A stretch of 64,000 bases of DNA, taken from NCBI RefSeq assembly GCF_029784135.1, contig NC_073745.1, positions 65,463,210 to 65,527,209 of the forward strand, in the 5' to 3' direction. Each line of letters begins with the position of its first letter. Positions within the stretch are counted from its first letter, which is position 1. The DNA is from Toxorhynchites rutilus septentrionalis (Eukaryota; Arthropoda; Insecta; Diptera; Culicidae). The notes beneath the pieces were generated by a model. The model was not told the DNA's origin. It searched no databases and was given only the letters and a program-made list of their open reading frames with translations. Made by a program: the position numbers and the translations under genes. Shown in pieces: positions 55,071-64,000 of this stretch.

Positions 55071-55477
55071 ATCTTTACTTCCGTAGCTCAGCAGCTGGAC
55101 TTCGACATTATCAAGAACCTGAATCAGTACTATCGCCAGTTTCGATTAATTAGATCGATTAGTTGAACGAAGACTGCAAGAAATTGAGGATATTTGTCCT
55201 TTTTAACATTCATGTTATTCAGCATTCTTACTGTATTTAATGCACTCTAGGACCCTTCAGATATACCGGTATTGAATTCAATCGAAATACTTCACCCTCT
55301 AAAATCAATAAGGTTAAATCTGAAACTATTTAAAATTGCTTCAAGAAGCCAATTTTTCCCTTAGTGATGATGGTGATAGTCCGCTGGCATAATTAATGCG
55401 TCGTGAGCTTGCTAATGTCGACAGTACAGTACCGTTCGATTGCTCATGATTAATGATTAGTGCGAAAATGACCAAAT
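55071..55477. other. No feature recognised
   Basis: Spacer between the LINE tail and the acidic ORF. No resumption of the MULE reading frame was seen. Confidence 0.3.
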
Positions 55478-55744
55478 GTGATTTGCTGTGATCTGATGCC
55501 AGATACCGATATATTGGAAAGTGTTGAAATAGCCGAGAAAAACGTTCAAGATAGTAGTCCTATCGAGTTGGAGAATAATCAGGAAGGCTCAGATGATTGT
55601 GTCGAAATTACTCCTTCGAACGTTAAATCAAACCCGAAGAATATGTTCCAAATATTGAAATCAACTGAAAATGTTCCTGTGAAACTATTCGAACATTTCT
55701 TTGTGATTGAACAGTTCCTGCGTGATCGTTACATTTTAGTTTGA
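55478..55744 (+). CDS. Hypothetical acidic 88-aa protein, possibly a pogo-type transposase C-terminus
   Basis: Rich in Glu/Asp (VEIAEKNVQDSSPIELENNQ) with a final helix-forming stretch FEHFFVIEQFLRDR. It is followed within 60 bp by repeated GGACTCGATTATATA, an end type used by pogo-like elements. The position just inside such an end and the acidic tail fit a pogo transposase C-terminus, but no DDE core is present and the assignment is tentative. The first ATG (55478) may not be the native start. Confidence 0.35.
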   Translation: MICCDLMPDTDILESVEIAEKNVQDSSPIELENNQEGSDDCVEITPSNVKSNPKNMFQILKSTENVPVKLFEHFFVIEQFLRDRYILV

Positions 55745-55789
55745 ACAACATAATTAATAAATATTTTCTTCGTTAATCTAGTTTCTTAT

Positions 55790-55860
55790 GCAGGTCGGAC
55801 TCGATTATATATGATTCGATTATATAAAATTTAGGACTCGATTATATACAGTTTGAAAAA
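55790..55860. repeat. Triplicated GACTCGATTATATA, possible pogo-like terminal repeat
   Basis: GGACTCGATTATATATG, GATTCGATTATATAAAA and GGACTCGATTATATACAG lie in tandem at 55797-55853. They probably mark the 3' end of the element that carried the preceding ORF; the other end was not found. Confidence 0.45.
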
Positions 55861-55897
55861 AAAAGTTTTTTTTTATAATTCAAATATGAAAAATGAG

Positions 55898-57212
55898 TGG
55901 GTTATATCTATGATATAACCGCAAGGTTGACGTGGAACTACCTTAGCTTAGCAATCATTCGTTTGTATTGATTAAATTCTTGATTGAATGAAACAGTTTC
56001 CAAATTCAATTGAGTTCAATATATTTGCTCTGTGAGTGAAAAAAATGAACAAATGCCAATGCCAAACAAATTCATTTATTGTGATTGATTGTTCTTCGTT
56101 ACAAGTAAATTTAATGACGGACCTTTTACGTTTGGTATGATGACTAGAACAAAATATATGTACGGAAGAATTATCAAACGTTTGATGAACCAGCCTAAGG
56201 CTGAAAATCTTTCCAATAAAGACAAAAAAAAATTATCAAACGATTATTTTATTTTACATTTCCCTCTGAAGTTTACATCCCAAAAGTGTACATACTTCTC
56301 GAATCTTGAATTTGCTTGAAACTGGGAAGTCCATTCGCTTCTAGTGTCTGCACGATTTTCCCAGGTTCCTAAGTTTAGAAGATCATGTTAGGACAGACAT
56401 ATTCCACTCTGCACAAAGGCAAGCGAGGACAAAAGTACTCGCAGTTTGCATTTATTTGCAGAGCCGATTTCCCCAGAAACCTCGGTTTTGAAGTCTGTGT
56501 TAGGGAAACACATTTCAATCGGAACAAAAATACCCCCGATTTGTATGAATTCGTAATGCCGATTTCCCCACGCTCCATGGATTTGAAGTCTGTGTTAGGG
56601 AAACACATTCCAGTCGGAACAAAAATACCCCCGACTTGCATGAATTTGAAATACTGATTTCTCCAGGCACCTTGGTTTAGAAATCTCTATTAGGGAACAC
56701 ATTTCGGTGGGAACAAAAGCTCCCCCTACTTTCGTGTGTTCTTCTTCTTCTTTTCGGCTTTAAGAGGGTTTAAACTTTTCAGTTCATTCGCCTCTAGGCT
56801 CTTTCGTGTGTTTGCAATGCCGATTTCGCTGCTTAGGGAACATTTTTCGATGAGAACAAAAGTCCCCCTACTTTCATGTATTTGCAATGCCGATTTCCCC
56901 AAGGCTGCTTGGTTTTGATGGCTGTGTTAGGGAAACGGTAAATCGGGCCAATCAACACGATGCAGTTAGGGCGTTTAGATAACGCCTAATATTTTACAGT
57001 TATTCAATTGTTTATCTAATGAAAAACAACATTTTGTTAGTTGCGATAGATGCGTAGAAATATTCCCTATCAAGTGATGCAAACATATCTCCTATCCAGT
57101 ACGAAATGTTCGAGCTATAAGCATTCGAAATCTTTCAGTTTTTCCTGCATGTTCTGTGTTTAGGTTTTCATTTTACCCTCCATATATTCCGGTTAGACGT
57201 AGTCCCACGTCA
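55898..57212. repeat. GACGTAG-family unit E, 1.3 kb
   Basis: Starts GAGTGGGTTATATCTATGAT, ATAACCGCAAGGTTGACGTG and GAACTAC, and ends TTAGACGTAGTCCCACGTCA at about 57208. The interior differs from units B and D. It contains a short ORF (56089-56319, no known domain) and the tandem array at 56450-56930. Confidence 0.65.
56450..56930. repeat. Diverged tandem repeats (GCCGATTTCCCC ... AACAAAAATACCCCC)
   Basis: At least five units of about 90-125 bp. Each runs GCCGATTTCCCCA, GGTTTTGAAGTCTGTGTTAG, GGAAACACATT, CGGAACAAAAATACCCCCGA, ATGAATTTG, and becomes more diverged to the right (AACAAAAGTCCCCCTACTTT). Overlapping ORFs on both strands are artefacts of this array. Confidence 0.8.
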
Positions 57213-57785
57213 ATAATTTCAAGAAAAAAAATTAACCTTTCAACATTAAAGTGAAATTTAGGTGGCTTTTATAAGTACAGTGGGTTAAAAATAGCGATTT
57301 TTGACGATTTTGATTGAATTTCATCAAGAATTGTTTATATCGACATTGCAGCGAGATTAAGAGAGATAGAAGTTGGGTGTCAAAGAACAAATTGTAGACT
57401 GGTTAGAGGTCTTTAATTTGATACAATAGAAACAATCAAGTTTAGCATGAATTTTTGGAATAAAATTAATTATTACAAATTTTAAAAAAATAAAAATTAA
57501 ATTTTGCACTTCTAAAATGATATTTAAATCCACTAATTTAGATGTTCTACTACTATATCCTGTACTAAATTTTCTAGTCTTCCAAATGAAAGCAACAGAA
57601 TCGGCTTACGTAGCGTACTTTTCAATGTAGAGTCAGTTTGAGGCAACAGAGTCGGGAACAAAGAAAAAGTTCTATAACTCTGTCATCGTTGAAATTCGAA
57701 CATATGCGTAGAAGAATTTTTTTCGTGAAATATAATCTCTATCACCTCCTGAGAGATTCTGGAAAACTTTTTTTTATGTGATAAA
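57213..57785. other. No feature recognised
   Basis: About 570 bp of A/T-rich sequence between unit E and the palindromic repeat. Confidence 0.3.
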
Positions 57786-57789
57786 GGAA

Positions 57790-58633
57790 CACATGCTGTA
57801 ACTTCGTGAAAAATGAACGCATATCGATGGGAGACGCATCATTTTGAAACTACAACTTTCAGGTATTAGAATATTTTTCGTACATATTTCTATCTTGGTG
57901 TGTGTAGGTGTAGTGGGCAACAATATCGGGAAGAAATGAACAATCGATTTTTCTTTATTTTTTCAAGAATATTCTGGACTAACACAGTTTTTTGCCAACC
58001 AACTCAACAGCAAATCCAATCAACCTCATCAATTAGATTTCTTTTTGGTTTCAAGAACGTTCCTGTAGGACCTTCCCACACAGAGATATTTCAGTTTGAA
58101 TGAAAAATCACCCCTTCGTCTTTGATGATGAATAATTCAATAAGCAACGCAAATCGAAAGGCAGTTTTGAAAACTCCAATAAATTCTGCACAAGGATAAT
58201 TTGTTACTTTGACGAAAAAAAATATTTAAAGTCTTTGCATCGATTTAAAAAAAAGTGCCAAAAACAGGATTTTCATAGTGCTTTACAAAATTCACTGTAG
58301 TTCTGCAAATATTTGTGATTTTTCATTCAAACTGAAATATCTCTGCGTGGGAAGGTCCTACAGGAACGTTGTTGGAACCAAAAAAAGCTGATTGATGAGG
58401 TTAATTGGATTTGCTGTTGAGTTGGTTGGCAAAAAACTGTGTTAGTCCAGAATATTCTTGAAAAAATAAAGAAAAATCGATTTTTCATTTCTTCCCGATA
58501 TTGTTGCCCACTACACCTACACACACCAAGATAGAAATATGTACGCAAAATATTCTAATACCTGAAAGTTGTAGCTTCAAAATGATGCGCCTTCCATCGA
58601 TATGCGTTGATTTCTAACGAAGATACAGCATGT
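57790..58633. repeat. Palindromic element, arms of about 316 bp
   Basis: 57790-58105 and 58318-58633 are inverted copies: ACATGCTGTAACTTCG at the left mirrors CGAAGATACAGCATGT at the right, and GTGTGTAGGTGTAGTGGGCA mirrors TGCCCACTACACCTACACAC. A 212-bp non-repeated loop separates them. The two mirrored ORFs (MCRCSGQQYREEM...) are consequences of the symmetry. A partial relative lies at 39280-39575. Confidence 0.82.
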
Positions 58634-59224
58634 CAAAAATCACTTAAAATTTCTGACTTCGCACTCTGTTCCTCTAATTTGTCAAGAGTATTTTCTTACT
58701 CTGGGGGAACGAATCAAAAATTCAAATTCATACCCTTCTTCGCGACTGACAGCGCGAAGGAGGAGCAAGTATCCTTATTCCCATATTCCAATGTCCATCC
58801 CTATCCTTTTTCCCATCCAAGCGTCTCCCTTTCTTCCGAAATGCAGTGTGTGGTGCATAACACAAATACAACCAGCAGCAAAACCCGATTTACAGTATAA
58901 ACGAATACCAACGAAGTGCATGCAAACCGTTGGCTTCAATATTATATTCATTCAAATTCTTTGTAGAAGTAGCATCGCGAATAAACCATCCGTGTTTTCA
59001 GAAATATCCAAAGTGTTTGATTTTCGAAGTGTGTTATTTTCCTGCGCCATACCCAATGGTATTCCTGAAGAAAGAAGTGCCATATTATACCGAGTCTGAG
59101 CTATCAACATCCAGGCCTTCTTCAACCGAAGGTACCGCCACATTCCTCAGTTTTGCGATCCATCAACCCTAATTTGGACACTTACCCTAATATATGACAA
59201 TTTATAACATAAAAAAAAATTGTG
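58634..59224. other. No supported gene
   Basis: About 590 bp. Plus-strand ORFs of about 100 codons (58607-58900, 58791-59099) overlap in different frames and show no domain. Confidence 0.3.
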
Positions 59225-59301
59225 AAAAAATGTTCTGTATCTCGATACCTCCCTAACTTGATGGTCCTCATGGATATCGAGTTAGGGAGAGTTGACTGTA
59301 T
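59225..59301 (-). repeat. Terminal fragment of a pogo-like element
   Basis: Minus strand from 59301: TACAGTCAACTCTCCCTAAC, TCGATATCCATGAGGACCAT and CAAGTTAGGGAGGTATCGAG. A TA next to CAGT and the internal CTCGATA / TATCGAG repeats fit pogo-type ends. Only one end is present. Confidence 0.5.
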
Positions 59302-59586
59302 TTAGATTCTACTTTGTAAGATCTGGCAGTTTTTTCAATAAAATCAATTTTTAATTTTTTCTTTGTAAGTCTATAAAAAAATAATTTTCTCGCTGCACTA
59401 GAAATATTGTTTCGTTTTTTGCATAACCGAAGGCTGGATAAGGTGATTCTACTAGACAGCGTCAAACAGCGATCTGTTTTCGGGGTTAACGGGCAGTGGC
59501 AACTCTATAGCTACCAATTTTTTCAACTGTTTCAATTGTTTATTTTTTATCAAAGACAAAAATGTGTTCTTCTGCGGAGTTCCGGG

Positions 59587-60147
59587 CAGGGTTGCCATAA
59601 TAAAATCTGTGTTTTTGGTCTCAAAAAATTTACGGTGGTTTGTCTACTTTCATCTACCACAGCACAGGAGTATACTAATATTATAATTCATGCAACAATT
59701 CATCAGTTCAAACTTTTTCTAAACGAAGTTTAATGGCTTGTGAACTTATTCACGAAATAAAACGGTGTATCCACGAAAAAAAAAATCCTATTCACTGTGC
59801 TTTAGTAGAAAAAATGCTATTTATTTATTGAAAGGCTAGCCGATGACACAGATTTTTGCATTGTTTTGCCGTAGACTGAACATGAGAAAGCAGTACTAAA
59901 CGCTACATATGAATGATATAATGGTTCTCATTCGAACTGATTCGAATGATATGTGAATAAAATTGGTGAGTTAGGAAAACATTATATTGAGATCAAGCCA
60001 TAACTATTATTAGCTCGTTATTTTGAAAAATCTGTAAATCTGTATGAAAACCAGAAAAATCTGTAATCTGTATCTACAGATTCTTGGTTTCAAAAAGTCT
60101 GAAAAATCTGTATAAATACAGATTATTCTGTAGATATGGTAACCCTG
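59587..60147. mobile_element. hAT-like MITE, 561 bp
   Basis: Ends CAGGGTTGCCATAATAAAAT and, inverted, CAGGGTTACCATATCTACAG, flanked by GTTCCGGG (59579-59586) and GTTTCGGG (60148-60155), one mismatch. ATCTGTA words are repeated near the right end (60030-60130). The same end and words occur at 41855 beside the decayed hAT transposase, which may be from the parent family. Confidence 0.82.
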
Positions 60148-60155
60148 GTTTCGGG

Positions 60156-60940
60156 ACAAGTAGGTGGTGACACTCCAATGGTTGGATTGGGAATCAGTAT
60201 ATTTCAATTCGTTCTGCTTATGCTACCCTATCGGTGGGTGCTCATAGTGTCTTGCATGTCAGCACATTCTTTCATCGTACGATCGCGTTGGTACAGTTCG
60301 TTCAAAAGGAACGAACCTTCGCGCAAACAATAATCAAATGAACTCCCATGGGTGTAGCTAGTGAGGGTCATCCACCACACTTCCTCATGTAACGATTATG
60401 TTCTCTGAAGTTGAAGTCGATCCCTTGCCTAGTTCCCACGGCATTATAAAGAGTTACTAGAAATGTTGAGGTGTGGACATATTTGAACAACATTATGAAA
60501 ACAGGGCCAAAGAAGTTAAAAACAGAGATCATGCAATCCTTGATTATTCAGGTCTACAAAGGCATCCATTAATGAATCAACTATCAGTCGTATGGAGCGC
60601 AAATTTATAGCTACTGACTTTGTTGGTGATTTTCCCAAAATATGGCAGCCCTAAAAGTTCACGAACACCGAAAAAAAACACTGTTGGTGAAAGACAATTC
60701 TGCACCCAATGTGTTCTCTAATTTGCACAGAAAACATCGCCCGCGTCGACCTGGATTTTTCGAAAAAAATCGCTTTCAGCGTCGAAGCGATATTCCTTCA
60801 TTCATAATTGTAATCAATCAGTTGTTTAAATAAAATATATAAAATATATAAAATATATATATTCTTCGATCAACAATGGTTTTTCTTATACGCGTCAACT
60901 TTTCGGCTCCTGAATTGGTGTATTCTGTTTTTGGATTGAA
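60156..60940. other. No supported gene
   Basis: About 785 bp. ORFs of 63-65 codons (60136-60333, 60642-60833) have no recognised domain. An A/T tract of repeated AAAATATAT lies at 60833-60860. Confidence 0.3.
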
Positions 60941-60941
60941 T

Positions 60942-61107
60942 TTTCATATAAATAGACGATCACAAACATACAAAGTCAGCCTTTATCGAACATTTGAACA
61001 TCCCAAAATGAAGCCCACAAGCAGATCGGGGAAACGGTCGCCGAAAAAAAAAAGTTACGAAATCTATTTCGGGATGAACCCTGAAAGCTCGCTCATATAT
61101 TTTTGAT
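60942..61107 (+). promoter_or_regulatory. TATA box, initiator and 32-codon ORF
   Basis: TATAAATAG starts at 60947, and the initiator TCAGCC has its A at 60978, 31 nt from the first T. AAAATG at 61005-61010 opens a 32-codon ORF (MKPTSRSGKRSPKKKSYEIY...) ending at 61106. Basic residues followed by KKSYEIYF faintly recall the start of histone H2B (RKESYAIYIY), but the similarity is short and the rest does not match. It may be a truncated histone-like pseudogene or coincidence. Confidence 0.3.
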
Positions 61108-61688
61108 TGCGTTCCGAGGGTCGGCAAATAAACAGCAACAATAGAGAAAAAAAATCCAATATTCCACATGAGTGAATGGGGGAGAATTTGGAAAGCTACC
61201 ACAGGAAGTGAATACAAAGTTGTGAACAATGTTATAAGCATGTTTTTTTTCTTTCTCTCTCTCGTGGTTCAAGGCCAAACGTTCAAGTTGACGAGGGAGC
61301 AATTAGTGGGGACTTGAGGCTGTAGTCTTTAGCATAGAAATAGAGTTATCGAAATATGCCCCATTTGTCAGGAACAGAAGTTGAATTATGCATAATGCGG
61401 ATGTAGTGCAGTTTTCGGCAAACACATTTTCAATGATCACATTTCTCCCTATCAAAAGAATCAAAAAATGTTCTCTGTACTGTGATGGCAAAAATATCCT
61501 CAGCCAATCTTAATCGCGAACCATCCGCTACGCCTACGGCTCAGCCCAAACAAGTTTTAATTGCTTTAATTTTCATTCCCCAGCCATAACACATCCCCCG
61601 ATATTCTCCCACCCCAGAGTCCCGTTGTTATTCTGCAAGCATGTGAACCAACGATACAGCAATCTTCCACTTTATTGGATTAGCTTAC
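61108..61688. other. No feature recognised
   Basis: About 580 bp without TE signatures or supported ORFs. It would be intron of the minus-strand candidate gene, just downstream of its exon. Confidence 0.3.
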
Positions 61689-61861
61689 TTTCGTGAAATT
61701 CCTGACACTTTGGCACCGGTACAATACACCCACATGCGGCCGCCACTCGTTGTGGGCAGATTGTGCAACCCAGAAGTGCCGGTGCGCACCACGGATTCAA
61801 CTAGCTCTAATCCTACCCGAGGGATCATCGAGAGAAAGTGGCCAGAATTGAAAGGATTATG
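61689..61861 (-). CDS. Candidate internal coding exon of a host gene
   Basis: 173 nt on the minus strand between a pyrimidine-rich 3' splice site (CCCCCTCTTCCTCCTCCGTT then GTGGCAG, last intron base 61862) and a strong 5' splice site (CGAAA|GTAAGC, intron begins 61688). Only one of three frames is open: HNPFNSGHFLSMIPRVGLEL..., ...NLPTTSGGRMWVYCTGAKVS..., ending two bases into a codon. That phase is compatible with the candidate exon starting at 44485. Codons are mixed and GC-ending, unlike the flanks. No family was recognised. It is a hypothesis without transcript support. Confidence 0.38.
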
Positions 61862-62690
61862 CTGCCACAACGGAGGAGGAAGAGGGGGAGGGGTTATCGA
61901 GGTGTTGTTTGTTATTGATTTTGGTTTCGTTGTGAGCCAATCCATACACACATCCTTGCAGCTGTGACAGGTTAGTGTGGTGTGGGGAGTTTGAGTGTCA
62001 ACAATCTCGTGTTGGTGGTGGTAAACATGCGCATAATGCGGTAAATTCATAATTTTTGGCCGCGATTACCACATGTTATTTGAAGGTAATCATCGAGCCT
62101 TGTGTGAATAGAATGATTGATTTTTTGCTCGTTCTGTTGGGTTGCTCGCGGTATGATACCACAATTTCTCTGCCAGTGCGAGCGGAGAAACCTCTGTTTG
62201 GGGTGGTTATTTATCCTATAATTAAACACACAAAAATGTTTCGTGTTTAGCATACAACGAAATATATTATTAGACAGCCGACATTTCCTGGGGCAATCAG
62301 CAAACAGCGATACGGCAAGTTTGTTTGGCGGTGGTAGCCTCGAAAATGGTAATAATCTTGGCTGGCGCTGGTCATTACATGAGCTTTGAATTTTCTAGTA
62401 GGAGAACTGCAAGGTCGTGTGCTTTTATAATAGACTATCATATTTTTGGTGATTTAACACTGGAACTAGAAATTAATTATGTACTTTATACATTTTTAAT
62501 CATGGGTGTTTAAATGGTCAGAACATTTGTGACTTTCCTTTTTCTATTTATACGGTAATACATTTTTAATATTTCTTCACTGCTTCCCATTTACTTTCCG
62601 AGAGTCCTAGGTTTTCATTTGCTTAGCTTGTTCACAACCAAGATCTCCCTTGGAAGATATTCACCATAGCCAAGGATTTTTGCTGAGCAT
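61862..62690. other. Unique, intron-like sequence
   Basis: No TE ends or repeats recognised. A/C-rich runs (ACACTAACCTGTC region on the minus strand) and the polypyrimidine tract upstream of the candidate exon lie here. Confidence 0.3.
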
Positions 62691-62692
62691 TA

Positions 62693-64000
62693 TGACGAAT
62701 TTCATGCTAGCTCGTTTTAGGAGTTGGCAGCACCATCTCAGATAGTAGTGAAACGTTGTGGGTGTAAAGACATGGGTCATTTAAGCAACTTTGCAGACTT
62801 GAAATATTCGAAAAACAATTAGACTACTTTTTGGAAAAAGCCAAAAATTTTTCTTAATTTTTTACAAAAATTTATAACTTAAAAACTATTATACCTACAA
62901 AATACTTGTCAAAGGATGAAATGTAGAAAATTGTTTAAATTTTCGCAGAACAATAACCAAAAAATTTTGGAAAAACATTTCGCTGACAAAAAAGTTATTT
63001 TTAAAATTAAAATTCATTTTTCTCAAAAACGTTTTTTTCTAAATTTCCAAAAATATATATTTGAATAGCCCTTACATTTTCCAACAAGTCGTCCATACAT
63101 CGGAAGATGGGCACTTTTACAGGAAAAAAGTTTTTCTAACAACAACTTTTTCATATTTTCTTTGAAAAAAAAAAACTTATCCTAATTTTGTTTAAAGTCA
63201 AAATAGCGATATCGTGTATTCGACAAAGTTTTAGATCTTGTTAAAATGTAAACTTTTGTCGAAGACATCAACTTTCTATCTTTTATAGTTTTTGGAATAT
63301 AAGTCATTTTTGTTTTGTTTTTTTTTAGACTCCTGAAAAAAATATTGTTTCGCTCGTAACATTTTTGTGTGTAAATTCTCACGTTTGACATGTTCATGAC
63401 ATGTTTTTAAATAGAGAAAAGTTAGCAGAGCATTTGAAATGCGATAATTTATACAAAAAAATGTTACAAATTGAACATTAATAGCATTTTTTCAAAGAAA
63501 AACAAAAGTTGTTGTTCGAAAAACTTTTTCGATGTAAATGTGCTCATCGCTCGATGTATGGAAATCTTGTTGGAATTGTTAAGGGCTTAATTTTCAAAAT
63601 GTTTTTTTTCCAATAAGATTTTTTTTCCAAAAATTTTTTTGATAATTTTGAATGAGAATCAAAATAATTTCCTACATTCCATTCTTTGACTACAATTTTG
63701 TAGGTCTGATATTTTTTTTTGCAGGTTTTTTTTTTAAATTTTGAGTTTTTTCAACTATTTTTCGAAAGATCTTAATTTAAAAAATATAACATCGACAAAA
63801 AGATGGTCAGAGAATGAAATGTAGGAAATTACTTAGGTTTTCATTAAAAATTATTGAATATTTTTTTGGAAATAAATTTTATTGAAAAAACAATATTTTG
63901 AAAATTAATATTCATTTTTCTCGAAAACATATGCTTTTCAAATTCTGAAAAAATAGATATAAATAGCCCTTAGAATTTCCAACAAGTTTTCCAAACGAGT
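62693..64000. repeat. Snapback repeat family, copy 2 (runs off the window)
   Basis: Starts GACGAATTTCATGCTAGCTC and shares GGAGTTGGCAGCACCATCTC, AGATAGTAGTGAAACGT, GGGTCATTTAAGCAACTTTG and CAACAAGTCGTCCATACATC with copy 1 at 32427, in the same orientation. It lacks the long (TA)n tract. The right half continues past the window end. Confidence 0.78.

Noticed and set aside
57900..58548. Two mirrored ORFs with nearly the same protein (MCRCSGQQYREEM...)
   Set aside because: Necessary result of the palindrome; no domain and no evidence of selection.

Overview
This window looks like the genome of a culicine mosquito, most likely Aedes or a close relative. That placement is an inference. It rests on tRNA-derived SINEs of the Feilai type, I-group and Jockey/CR1-group LINEs, DD37E (ITmD37E-like) and mariner DD34D elements, TTAA- and TA-flanked MITEs, 8-bp-TSD hAT derivatives, short GT-AG introns and low GC. 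No complete host gene is visible. Nearly all recognisable coding sequence belongs to transposable elements, many inserted inside one another and several datable relative to each other by their target-site duplications (TSDs).

Layout. 1-11.7 kb is one old Jockey/CR1-group LINE (plus strand) broken by four later insertions: an intact mariner (74-1329), a nearly full-length I-group LINE on the minus strand (1775-7907, two ORFs, 14-bp TSD), a tRNA-derived SINE (8350-8620) and a non-coding hAT-like element (9686-10995). 12.1-15.0 kb holds two more hAT-like elements. 16.2-19.5 kb is mostly non-repetitive and resembles a long 5' UTR exon plus intron of a host gene. 19.5-21.3 kb is a dispersed unit carrying a DD37E transposon. 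21.3-23.5 kb is a minisatellite-type element with a near-perfect 890-bp tandem duplication. 23.6-24.8 kb is a foldback element. 27.1-31.1 kb is a Tc1-like transposon with IR/DR ends, split by a LINE at its second catalytic Asp. 32.4-34.2 kb is a snapback repeat with a second copy at 62.7 kb. 34.4-39.2 kb nests an intron-bearing Tc1-like relic, a SINE, a second DD37E element, a MITE and a promoter-bearing repeat unit. 40.6-43.5 kb holds a TTAA MITE and relics of BEL/Pao, hAT and DD37E elements. 45.3-51.5 kb holds two or more units ending in a shared GACGTAG palindrome, a TTAA MITE and a Feilai-like SINE. 51.7-55.1 kb is a Mutator-like transposase relic interrupted by a 5'-truncated I-group LINE. 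55.5-60.2 kb holds pogo-like, palindromic and hAT MITE repeats.

Host signal. Two minus-strand stretches, 61689-61861 and 44344-44485, have good splice sites, compatible phase and coding-like codons. They may be the last exons of a gene whose intron absorbed the intervening mobile elements. A plus-strand TATA/Inr/ATG arrangement at 60.95-61.1 kb and the 5' UTR-like stretch at 16.2-17.9 kb are weaker host candidates.

The least familiar signal is the repeated near-palindrome GACGTAGGACTACGTC. It appears nine times and marks both ends of at least three 1.1-1.8 kb units whose interiors are unrelated to one another. One interior carries a well-placed TATA box and initiator.
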